Assembly (NCBI GenBank): GCA_019307545.1
Contig: JAFDJI010000253.1
Location: 1-5,952, forward strand
Direction of reading: 5' to 3'
DNA from: Deltaproteobacteria bacterium
Lineage (GTDB): Bacteria; Myxococcota_A; UBA796; GCA-2862545
Length of the DNA stretch: 5,952 bases
Below, piece after piece: positions 1 to 5,085 of this stretch. Position numbers and translations under genes: made by a program. Numbering within the stretch: the first letter of the stretch is position 1; each line of letters begins with the position of its first letter. The notes under the pieces were generated by a model. The model did not search any database. It had not been told where the DNA came from and was given only the letters and a program-made list of their open reading frames with translations.

Positions 1-654
1 ACCGAGGGGTTCATCCGCGCGCTCTCCCTGAACAATGCGGAGGCGGCGTTCTTCACTGACCTTGTCCAGCTGGATCAGGCGAAGACCGCAGCGGAGAAGA
101 ACGACGCGCTCGAGCGGGTGGCGGCCTCGCAGCGGTTTCGGAGCGCCCGCCCCATCAGCGGCGCCATGGTCCGCTACCTCTCCAGCTGGTACTACCCGGC
201 GCTTCGCGAGCTGGCGCACCGGGAGGGCTTCGTTGCCGACCCCGAGTGGGTCTGTTGCCAACTCCATCCCGCCATTACCGCGGCCCAGGCACGGGACGCG
301 CTGCAGACGCTGTTCGAGCTGGGGATGTTGGTGGAGGAGGGCGGTCGGGTGCGCCCGGCGGAAGTGTCGGTAGCCACCCCTCACGAGGTTGCGGGTCTGG
401 TCGCCCACAACTACCATCGCCAGATGCTCGACCGTGCGCGGGGTGCCATCGAGGGCGCCGAGCCCGAGGAGCGGCACCTGCTCGGGATCACGGTGGCCAT
501 CCCCGAGTCCCTGGTGTCGCGATTGAAAGTCGAGTTGGATGAATTCCAGGAGCGGCTGCTCCATCTTTGCGACCAACATGTCGCCGAGGCGGAGCGGGTG
601 TACCAGCTGAACCTGCACCTGTTCCCGCTGTCGAAGGCGCTCGGAGGCCCCTGA
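1..654 (+). CDS. TIGR02147 / DUF4423 family protein, 5' partial
   Basis: Reading frame 1 is open from the first base of the window to TGA at 652-654, giving 217 residues; the N-terminus lies outside. The sequence follows the TIGR02147 (DUF4423) pattern known from Fibrobacter and myxobacteria. It has an LNNAEAAFFTDLVQLDQAKT-type segment (residues 10-29), a WYYPALRELA helix (63-72), a winged-helix-like stretch with W83 and the ARDALQTLFELGML helix (97-110), then HNYHRQMLDRA (137-147), and the family-typical ending VYQLNLHLFPLSK (200-212). From memory full members run to about 270 residues, so about 50 N-terminal residues, which normally hold a helix-turn-helix, are missing from view. The role is unproven; the family is thought to be regulatory or DNA-binding. 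The stop overlaps the start of the next gene by one base, so the two are probably co-translated. Family assignment is firm; function is not. Confidence 0.85.
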   Translation, partial: TEGFIRALSLNNAEAAFFTDLVQLDQAKTAAEKNDALERVAASQRFRSARPISGAMVRYLSSWYYPALRELAHREGFVADPEWVCCQLHPAITAAQARDALQTLFELGMLVEEGGRVRPAEVSVATPHEVAGLVAHNYHRQMLDRARGAIEGAEPEERHLLGITVAIPESLVSRLKVELDEFQERLLHLCDQHVAEAERVYQLNLHLFPLSKALGGP

Positions 655-1394
655 TGCGCGTTCTGCCCATCCTGCTCCTGCTCGGTGCCTGCTACGACGA
701 GGGACCCACGGACCACTCCGGGACGGCGGTGGGCAATCCCGGCAAGCTCGGGATGGGGGTCACCGAACCCGCGGACATGGTGCTTCTCCGGGCCGAGGCG
801 GACGTCGAGGAGCTGATGCTCCGTCGGTGCGGGGACGGCTGGGAGGCCAAGGCAGTCGACCGGGTGCTGGACCTCCTCGAACCAGATGATGTGCTCCTCA
901 CCCTGCCTGCGGGGCTGTGGTGCGGGCTGGATGTGGTGCTGGCGCCCGTCGAGGGCCTGGTGCTCGTCGGGGAGACGGCGGGGGGTACCACCTTCGAGGT
1001 GCGCCTCGAACCGGGCCGGGTGGCGCTGCACGGTGCCTTCCGGGTCGACGGGAACCAACTCCTGGTCCTGTTTCCGGTCGGCGACGCCCTGAATGCCGGT
1101 GTCCTCGAGGACCTTGGCCCCGACGTAGTGCTCTCCGCGGACGATCCGGTGGCCCAGGGCTGGGCCTCGGTGATGGAGGAGGGCGCGGAGCTGTGGGAGG
1201 ACGAGGACCGCGACGGCGTGGTCGACCCCGACGAGAGCCTGGTGGCGTGGGCCGATCCGGATATCCCAGCGGCGGCGTTCGACGAAGACGGCTGCGGGTG
1301 TGCGTCCGGGTCTGGCGGGGCGCTTGGGTGGCTCCTCCTGTTGCCCGGGGTGGCGGTCGGATCGCGTAGACGGCGCCGTACGACGCTTCGGTAG
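654..1394 (+). CDS. Putative lipoprotein with MYXO-CTERM-like C-terminal tail
   Basis: ATG at 654 overlaps the preceding TGA by one base, and a GGAGG at 643-647 lies 6 nt upstream, which fixes this start; the product has 246 residues. The N-terminus is a short lipoprotein signal (MRVLPILLLLGAC) with a clear lipobox LLGA-C13, so the mature protein should be lipid-anchored at Cys13. Just after it comes SGTAVGNPG (22-30), a motif I recall near the lipobox of other deltaproteobacterial lipoproteins. Residues 183-194 read DxDxDGxxDxxE, an EF-hand or thrombospondin-3-like calcium loop. The C-terminus has CGC (214-216), a Gly/Ser stretch, a short hydrophobic segment around 222-236 and an RRRRR cluster (238-242), the tripartite layout of MYXO-CTERM sorting tails. 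The middle, residues 40-180, matches nothing I recognise. Carrying both an N-terminal lipid anchor and a C-terminal sorting tail is unusual. Probable operon with the TIGR02147 gene. Confidence 0.8.
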   Translation: MRVLPILLLLGACYDEGPTDHSGTAVGNPGKLGMGVTEPADMVLLRAEADVEELMLRRCGDGWEAKAVDRVLDLLEPDDVLLTLPAGLWCGLDVVLAPVEGLVLVGETAGGTTFEVRLEPGRVALHGAFRVDGNQLLVLFPVGDALNAGVLEDLGPDVVLSADDPVAQGWASVMEEGAELWEDEDRDGVVDPDESLVAWADPDIPAAAFDEDGCGCASGSGGALGWLLLLPGVAVGSRRRRRTTLR

Positions 1395-1405
1395 CCCGAT
1401 CGGGC
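1394..1405. other. Perfect 12-bp palindrome at the end of the lipoprotein gene
   Basis: GCCCGATCGGGC is a perfect palindrome starting on the last base of the TAG stop codon (1392-1394). As RNA it gives only a 4-bp stem with a GATC loop and no T-run follows, so it is a weak terminator candidate at best; it could equally be a protein-binding site or chance in GC-rich DNA. Confidence 0.25.
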
Positions 1406-1509
1406 AGCCTCTCACTTCCGTCGTCGCTGCATGAGCCCTGAAGGCGGCGGTTCCTCCGAAGCTGGGTCGCCGGGCCCAGGTTGCTCCGATCCGTACTCAC
1501 AGGGGATAC

Positions 1510-1579
1510 GGAAAATCAGCCTAGAAATTCATATATCGACGTTCTGACGCTACGGTGCTTCATGGAACGGAGGTGCGGA
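1510..1579 (+). promoter_or_regulatory. Leader / possible promoter region of the DUF2330 gene
   Basis: The 185-bp gap between the lipoprotein gene and the DUF2330 gene holds an unusually AT-rich patch (about 1511-1537, ending ATATATC), which suggests that the DUF2330 gene has its own promoter. Only weak hexamers are seen: TTCATA at 1528-1533 and TACGGT at 1551-1556, 17 bp apart. The ribosome binding site GGAGG (1569-1573), 6 nt before ATG 1580, is strong. The region is plausible; the exact hexamers are not secure. Confidence 0.3.
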
Positions 1580-2866
1580 ATGCGCTCAATGTTGCTCACC
1601 CTCGCACTGCTGCCGACCCAGGCCTTCGCCTTCTGCGGGACCTACGTGGGGGCGGCCGGAGCGGAGTTGTACAACGAGGTCAGCCAGGTGATCTACGTCC
1701 GGCAGGACGATCGGACCACCATCACCCTGGCCAACGACTACACCGGGAACCTGGCGAAGTTCGCCCTGGTGATTCCGGTTCCGGAGGGCCTTCGACAGCG
1801 CGACGTGAAGGTGGTCGAACCGGAGCTGATCCAGCGGGTGGATGCCTACTCCAGCCCGCGGCTGGTGGAGTACACCTGCAACAACCTGTACGAACCCATC
1901 GCCATGGCGGGCTACGAGTCCATGAGCTGCGGTCCGTTGCTGGAGGGGGAGGCGCGATCCGAAGACAGCGTCACGGTGGAAGCGTCCTTCCAGCGCGGCG
2001 AGTACGACATCGTGGTGCTCTCCGCGACCGAGTCCGCGGCACTGTTTGAGTGGTTTGACGACAACGGGTATGCCGTGGAGGGGGTCAAGGCCGACGTATT
2101 CCAGGAACTCATCGACTCCGGTGTGCACTTCCTCGCCGCCAAGGTGGACCTGGGCCGGGTCCCCGACGATCGAAGCACGCTCTCACCGCTCCAGATCACC
2201 TACCGGACCACGTTCTCGGTGCTACCCATCCGCCTCGGCACCACCTCTTCCACCGGGGTGCAGGACCTCATCCTGTACACCGTCGGCGATCACGACGATG
2301 GCGCACTGGTGATCGACAACTATCCCCGTGCGGAACCGGAGAGTGAGTGCCTGTGGCGGCCGAGGTCCGAGACCTTCGGGGCGTTCTACGAGGGGCAGTT
2401 TTCCACCGCAGTGGAGGAGGCGGGCGGGACGGCGTGGGTCCTCGAATACCAGTGGATGGGCGGAAAGTGCGACCCGTGCGCGTCCGACCCCCTGGAGAAG
2501 CGCGACCTGCACGACTTCGGGTTCCGGGGAGGCCCGCGCGACGCGGTGGTCACCCGGCTGCACCTGCGCATGCGGGCCGAGGACGTGTCCCAAGACCTGC
2601 TCCTGGTCCGGCAGCCGTCGTCGTGGCAGCAGCAGATGCGCTTCATCCGCTGGGAGCACGAATTGGAGGACACCTTCCCGGTGTGTGGCCAGGGGTGGGT
2701 CGACGACCCGGGGTCGTGTTGGGACGATGAGGACAGCCCGACGCGGATCCCCCCCGGTTCGGGATCGGGGAGGGCGGCCGTGGGGTTGACGCCGCTGTTG
2801 CTGGTGCTCCTCCGCCGCCGGCACTCGGAAGCGCCCACCGCCGCGGTTGCGAAACGGCGGAGGTGA
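1580..2866 (+). CDS. DUF2330 domain-containing secreted protein
   Basis: ATG at 1580 has GGAGG 6 nt upstream and is preferred over the in-frame ATG at 1562; the product has 428 residues. A signal peptide (MRSMLLTLALLPTQAFA) ends at AFA|F. The mature N-terminus, FCGTYVGAAGAELYNEVSQV (18-37), then TTITLANDYTG, FALVIPVPEGL (61-71), VKVVEPELIQRVDAYSSPRLVEY (76-98), is the hallmark of the DUF2330 family; its function is unknown. Cysteines at 19, 100, 117, 257, 297, 300, 369 and 380 suit an exported disulfide protein. The C-terminus has a Pro/Gly/Ser linker (391-397), a short hydrophobic helix (399-411) and RRR (412-414), a degenerate MYXO-CTERM-like tail without a nearby cysteine. The last six residues, VAKRRR, and the TGA lie inside the first unit of the palindromic repeat array, so the natural C-terminus has been altered. 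It converges on the transposase gene on the minus strand. Confidence 0.88.
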   Translation: MRSMLLTLALLPTQAFAFCGTYVGAAGAELYNEVSQVIYVRQDDRTTITLANDYTGNLAKFALVIPVPEGLRQRDVKVVEPELIQRVDAYSSPRLVEYTCNNLYEPIAMAGYESMSCGPLLEGEARSEDSVTVEASFQRGEYDIVVLSATESAALFEWFDDNGYAVEGVKADVFQELIDSGVHFLAAKVDLGRVPDDRSTLSPLQITYRTTFSVLPIRLGTTSSTGVQDLILYTVGDHDDGALVIDNYPRAEPESECLWRPRSETFGAFYEGQFSTAVEEAGGTAWVLEYQWMGGKCDPCASDPLEKRDLHDFGFRGGPRDAVVTRLHLRMRAEDVSQDLLLVRQPSSWQQQMRFIRWEHELEDTFPVCGQGWVDDPGSCWDDEDSPTRIPPGSGSGRAAVGLTPLLLVLLRRRHSEAPTAAVAKRRR

Positions 2867-3044
2867 GGCGTCACCTCGCGAGTACCGCAACGTGGGGTTG
2901 CGAAACGGCGGAGGTGAGGTGTCACCTCGCGAGTACCGCAACGGTGTGTTGCGAAACGGCGGAGGTGAGGTGTCACCTCCCGAGTACCGCAACGGTGTGT
3001 TGCGAAACGGCGGAGGTGAGGCGTCACCTCCCGAGTACCGCAAC
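2846..3044. repeat. Tandem array of four 46-bp palindromic units (REP/BIME-like)
   Basis: Four units at 2846-2891, 2897-2942, 2948-2993 and 2999-3044, period exactly 51 bp, separated by 5-bp spacers (gtggg, ggtgt, ggtgt). Each unit is laid out symmetrically as 6-7-8-4-8-7-6: GTTGCG, a 7-nt unpaired side, GGAGGTGA, a 4-nt loop, TCACCTCC, 7 nt, CGCAAC. The inner hairpin is a perfect 8-bp stem in units 3 and 4 and 7 bp in units 1 and 2, where the right arm ends TCACCTCG. The loop is GGCG in units 1 and 4 and GGTG in units 2 and 3. The array lies between the convergent DUF2330 and transposase genes and touches the stop codons of both. It is most likely the substrate or family repeat of the adjacent RAYT-like transposase; it may also act as a bidirectional transcription barrier, although no T-run follows. 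Confidence 0.93.
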
Positions 3045-3865
3045 TAGCGGGCTCCGCGTCGGGCGTCCGCAACGCGGACCGCTTCCTCCAGTGCGAGCCG
3101 GACGCGAGTCGCCAGTGCGATGTCCTCACGCCTGTGCCTCGTCCACCGGCCGATCTGGGCGCGGTGAACTCCGAGAGCGGCCGCCACGTCGGTGGCGCGG
3201 GACCCGGCCTCGAGCCCAAGATGTGCCGCTGCGGCGCGCACTTCGGTCACCTGCCTGGTGCGGCTGGACAGGTCCGGCACCGCGTGGGCCGCTGCGGTGG
3301 CTTCGATCAATCGGGCCAAGCCCAGGCGGTGCACGGCGTCGAGGCCCACTGGCGCCACGGATGCGCTGGTGAGACCCACCTCGTCAGACAGCCGCCCGAC
3401 CCGGTACCGGGGATAGGCCACCGCGATTCGCTTTGGGTCGAAACCGTCGATCACCCGCGCTCCCACCAGGTCCAGGAAGCATGACCCGCCCCACAGCGCC
3501 GGGTGACCGTTCACGCCATGCTTGGCGGGCTGCCGCACCACGTACGCAACCAGGTTGTCGAGGTGGTTGTTCCCGTTCACCGGACGGATACGTGCCGGCT
3601 CGAGGCCACTGTCACCCACGAAGGGGCGCACGGCCAGCGCAGTGGCTTGCGCGATTCGGCCCGCGCGCTCCCGATCGCACATCACCACGAGGTGTATGTG
3701 CTCGTCCACGATGCAGAACATGAGCGCCCACTTGCCCACGGCGCACACCAGCGCACGTACGGCGCCGAGCAGCCCGGCCTGATCCCCAAACCAGGGGTGT
3801 CGATCGGTCACGGCGATGGTGATGTGCCAGATGGACATGGGTGCTTGATAGCGGTCTTTGCCCAC
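3044..3865 (-). CDS. RAYT / IS200-like Y1 (HUH) transposase with C-terminal helix-turn-helix
   Basis: 273 residues from GTG 3865; ATG 3838 (264 residues) is equally possible, and neither has a good Shine-Dalgarno sequence. The N-terminal domain has the Y1 transposase plan: IWHITIAVTDRHPWF at 12-26, then FCIVDEHIHLVVM (50-62) containing the metal-binding HUH motif H56-I57-H58, then NLVAYVVRQPAKHGV (104-118), where Y108 fits the catalytic tyrosine and the YVVxxPxxxG pattern of REP-associated transposases. Such enzymes nick and rejoin single-stranded DNA at hairpins through a 5'-phosphotyrosine. The C-terminal part (about 200-265) has a helix-turn-helix, ATDVAAALGVHRAQIGRW at 224-241, resembling the DnaA-C-like domain found on some Y1 proteins and absent from the shortest IS200 TnpA. 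The gene looks intact. Its TAG stop (3044-3046) shares a base with the last unit of the palindromic array, so the repeat family abuts its 3' end. No accessory TnpB gene is seen, which favours RAYT over IS605. Confidence 0.8.
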   Translation of the reverse strand: MGKDRYQAPMSIWHITIAVTDRHPWFGDQAGLLGAVRALVCAVGKWALMFCIVDEHIHLVVMCDRERAGRIAQATALAVRPFVGDSGLEPARIRPVNGNNHLDNLVAYVVRQPAKHGVNGHPALWGGSCFLDLVGARVIDGFDPKRIAVAYPRYRVGRLSDEVGLTSASVAPVGLDAVHRLGLARLIEATAAAHAVPDLSSRTRQVTEVRAAAAHLGLEAGSRATDVAAALGVHRAQIGRWTRHRREDIALATRVRLALEEAVRVADARRGAR

Positions 3866-3889
3866 GTTGGGGAGGGAAACCCGGACGGC

Positions 3890-3914
3890 CCAGTGGTGCA
3901 GTCACTTTCACTGG
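3890..3914. promoter_or_regulatory. Inverted repeat upstream of the transposase start
   Basis: CCAGTG (3890-3895) and CACTGG (3909-3914) form 6-bp arms 13 bp apart, with further short complementarity inside (GTG and CAC blocks). It lies 24 bp upstream of the GTG start of the minus-strand transposase, where a promoter or operator would be expected. No convincing -10 hexamer is visible nearby, so this is a weak candidate. Confidence 0.2.
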
Positions 3915-3993
3915 TGCGTGGCGATTTCCCGCGTCGTGTCGCGCCCAGTGCCGGTTCAGCGTGCCGAGTGCGGAACGAAGGAAGACATCTGGT

Positions 3994-4009
3994 GGCGCTC
4001 GGCTGCGCC
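3994..4009. other. Small hairpin GGCGC...GCGCC
   Basis: GGCGC (3994-3998) and GCGCC (4005-4009) pair across a 6-nt loop (tcggct). It sits upstream of the minus-strand transposase, about 130 bp from its start, and together with the hairpin at 4062-4085 makes this upstream region structured. The sequence is short and GC-only, so chance cannot be excluded. Confidence 0.3.
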
Positions 4010-4061
4010 TCCTGGAACCCCGCTCACCACGCTGCTCTGCCCGGCTACTGAGTCCCGCTGA

Positions 4062-4085
4062 CCCGCATCCCTCACGGGCTGCGGG
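4062..4085. other. REP-like imperfect hairpin upstream of the transposase
   Basis: CCCGCA (4062-4067), a t/c mismatch, CCC (4069-4071), loop tcac, GGG (4076-4078), then TGCGGG (4080-4085) form a 9-bp stem interrupted by one mismatch with a 4-nt loop. The architecture of an imperfect stem with a tight loop resembles REP hairpins, but its sequence differs from the four tandem units at the other end of the transposase gene. No T-run follows on either strand, so a terminator is unlikely. Confidence 0.4.
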
Positions 4086-4287
4086 CCAGCTCTTCATATT
4101 ACGGCCGGCGGCTTGCAAAAACGCGCTCCTTCCCTCCTTTTCTCGGCTTCCTCGCGATTTGTCCAGCTTGCATGGTCAAACAGGGTGTCGGAAGCCTGCG
4201 ATCGTCAGTCCAGTCGCCCGGCGCCGCCGGCCTTGGGCGCCCGGCTGCACACCACTGACGTGGTGATGCATCCGGGCTAGGCGCTGG

Positions 4288-4404
4288 CCAGGCCTCCAGG
4301 ATCCGCTCCACGTCGCGCTGGTCCACTTCCATCAGGTAGGTGAGCCCGCTGATGTCGGCCAACTCTCGAGTGAACCACCTCGAGGGCAGAGGAGAGGAAG
4401 AATA
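4288..4404 (-). pseudogene. Possible coding remnant of unknown gene
   Basis: On the minus strand this frame reads YSSSPLPSRWFTREL followed by ADISGLTYLMEVDQ and RDVERILEAW. Nearly every codon from the GCC of ADIS to the TGG of EAW ends in G or C, as in the real genes nearby, and codon choice deteriorates on both sides. There is no good start (a TTG at 4362 without a clear ribosome binding site). The frame is open upstream to TAG at 4467 and downstream to about 4099, but with non-coding composition there. I do not recognise the family. It could be a fragment of a decayed gene or a chance open stretch. Confidence 0.2.
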
Positions 4405-4464
4405 GGCGGCCTCAGTCAGGTATGGGCAATGGGCTTGGAGGTGCGGCGGTGGGAACGATGTCAG

Positions 4465-4581
4465 CTACGGGCCATCGTCTTCGACCAGGGAGACGTCGAC
4501 GTCGACCTCTAGGTCCTCGACGCCGGCCGACGTGGAGAATGACGCCGACACCTCCAGCGGCCTATCCCTTGCAGACGTCGC
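4465..4581 (-). pseudogene. Possible C-terminal gene remnant downstream of cutA
   Basis: A 38-codon minus-strand stretch runs from just inside the cutA 3' end to TAG at 4467-4465 and reads PLEVSASFSTSAG, then VEDLEVDVDVSLVEDDGP. About nine in ten codons end in G or C and the alternating acidic/hydrophobic pattern looks like a real beta-rich C-terminus. However, it is preceded by a stop at 4584-4582 and has no convincing start: a GTG at 4551 has no suitable ribosome binding site. It may be the tail of a truncated gene. The DVDV part comes from a palindromic GACGTC/GTCGAC run that gives similar residues on both strands, which weakens the case. Confidence 0.18.
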
Positions 4582-4891
4582 TCACCCAGTCCAGGTAGGT
4601 CTGGTGGCCGTCGACGATCTCCATCGCGATGACCTCCGGGCAGTCGTAGGGGTGTAGCGCGACGACACGGTCCCGCAGGTCGGCGAAGCGGCACGCGGTG
4701 GTCTTCATCAGCGCCACGACCTCCGAATCGTCACAGAGTTCCCCCTCCCAGCCGTAGATCGACCGCACCCCCGGCAGCAGGTTCACACAGGCCGTCAGCC
4801 CCTCCGTCACCACCGTCCGGGCCACCTCGGCCGCCTTGGCGGCGTCCGGAAACGTACAGATCACCAACTGCGCACGGGTCCCCATGGTCAT
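4562..4891 (-). CDS. cutA: CutA1 family divalent-cation tolerance protein
   Basis: 109 residues from ATG 4891, with AGGAG ending 4 nt upstream; ATG 4885 (107 residues) is the alternative, at a more usual 10-nt spacing. The protein is a full-length CutA, the usual size for the family being about 105-115. It shows the strand QLVICTFPDAAKAAEVART (8-26), the signature GLTACVNLLPGVRSIYGWEG (31-50) with conserved Cys35 and Trp48, EVVALMKTT (57-65), LHPYDCPEVIAMEI (79-92) with His80 and Cys84, and the closing YLDWV (99-103). CutA forms a very stable cytoplasmic trimer with a ferredoxin-like fold. It was named for copper tolerance in E. coli, but its physiological role is still debated. The frame stays open upstream through the dispersed repeat to 5242, which is an artefact of the repeat. 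No clear operon partner is seen on this strand. Confidence 0.95.
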   Translation of the reverse strand: MTMGTRAQLVICTFPDAAKAAEVARTVVTEGLTACVNLLPGVRSIYGWEGELCDDSEVVALMKTTACRFADLRDRVVALHPYDCPEVIAMEIVDGHQTYLDWVSDVCKG

Positions 4892-4909
4892 CGCTCTCCT
4901 GTGGGCCGC

Positions 4910-4937
4910 AGTGTAGTACCGGGGCGTAGCGGGGCAA
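4910..4937 (-). promoter_or_regulatory. Candidate cutA promoter overlapping the dispersed repeat edge
   Basis: On the minus strand TTGCCC (4937-4932) and TACACT (4915-4910) are 16 bp apart, matching 4 of 6 bases each of the -35 and -10 consensus. Transcription would begin near 4903, some 12 nt before the cutA ATG at 4891. The -35 hexamer lies inside repeat copy A and the -10 lies just outside it, so the repeat may have contributed half of the promoter. Confidence 0.3.
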
Positions 4938-5085
4938 CCGGTGTCGGGGGGGGAGCGAGGCGGGCCGGCTCGCGAAAACGGAGCTTCGTCCGTTGGGCGG
5001 CATGGGGGAATAGCCTCGAGGCGCACCGGTCCGCAGAGGGCGGGTGGCGTCGCCCTCCAAGGGATGGTCAGGCAGCCGCGGGACT
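4919..5085. repeat. Dispersed repeat, copy A (167 bp)
   Basis: This stretch is roughly 90% identical by eye, in the same orientation, to 5788-5945. Shared landmarks in order: CCGGGGCG, GCGGGGCAACCGGTGTCG, a run of G (8 here, 7 in copy B), AGCGAGGCGGGCCGGCTCGC, GAAAACGGA, CCTCGAGGCGCAC, CCGCAGAGGGCGGGTGGCGT, CCCTCCAAGGGA and GGTCAGGCAG. Copy A carries about 8 extra bases near 5004-5011. Internal symmetry includes GCGAG...CTCGC around 4955-4973 and the palindrome CCTCGAGG (5014-5021). It encodes no recognisable protein on either strand. One edge lies 28 bp from the cutA start. It resembles a miniature inserted or genome-dispersed intergenic repeat. Confidence 0.9.

Larger units (their letters stand above)
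3866..4561. other. 696-bp stretch without an intact gene
   Basis: No reading frame here on either strand shows a recognisable domain together with a start and ribosome binding site. The plus-strand frame 3841-4266 and the minus-strand frame running into the transposase (start near 4118) have Arg/Pro/Ser-rich shadow composition. What can be seen: an inverted repeat at 3890-3914, hairpins at 3994-4009 and 4062-4085, a lower-GC patch at about 4086-4190, two coding-like remnants on the minus strand (4288-4404 and 4465-4581), and a GTCGAC-rich palindromic patch at 4495-4506. It reads as decayed sequence behind cutA plus the upstream region of the transposase gene. Confidence 0.5.

Noticed and set aside
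411..1415. 334-residue minus-strand open frame
   Set aside because: It is antisense to the TIGR02147 and lipoprotein genes, Arg/Pro/His-rich, with no domain; long shadow frames are expected in GC-rich coding DNA.
1463..1486. Sigma-54 promoter (GG...GC) before the DUF2330 gene
   Set aside because: The spacing between the GG and GC elements is off by one and the rest of the -24 box does not match.
2846..3044. CRISPR array
   Set aside because: Repeats are 46 bp and palindromic, spacers are only 5 bp and nearly identical, and no cas genes are nearby.
2222..3219. Minus-strand proteins with 17-residue repeats (LRYSGGDASPPPFRN pattern)
   Set aside because: The 51-bp period is a multiple of three, so every frame gives a periodic peptide. 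These frames overlap the well-supported DUF2330 and transposase genes.
2847..3372. Plus-strand reading frames across the palindromic array, including one with repeated RNGGGEVSPREY-like peptides
   Set aside because: They are shadows of the tandem repeat and of the antisense strand of the transposase gene; no start signal or family match.
3044..3865. IS605-type element with a TnpB partner
   Set aside because: No TnpB/Fanzor-like frame is present in the window, and the protein has the longer, HTH-bearing RAYT-like layout.
3503..4266. Plus-strand frames of 182 and 141 residues upstream of and opposite the transposase
   Set aside because: Antisense or low-complexity Arg/Pro/Ser composition, no ribosome binding site, no recognised motif.
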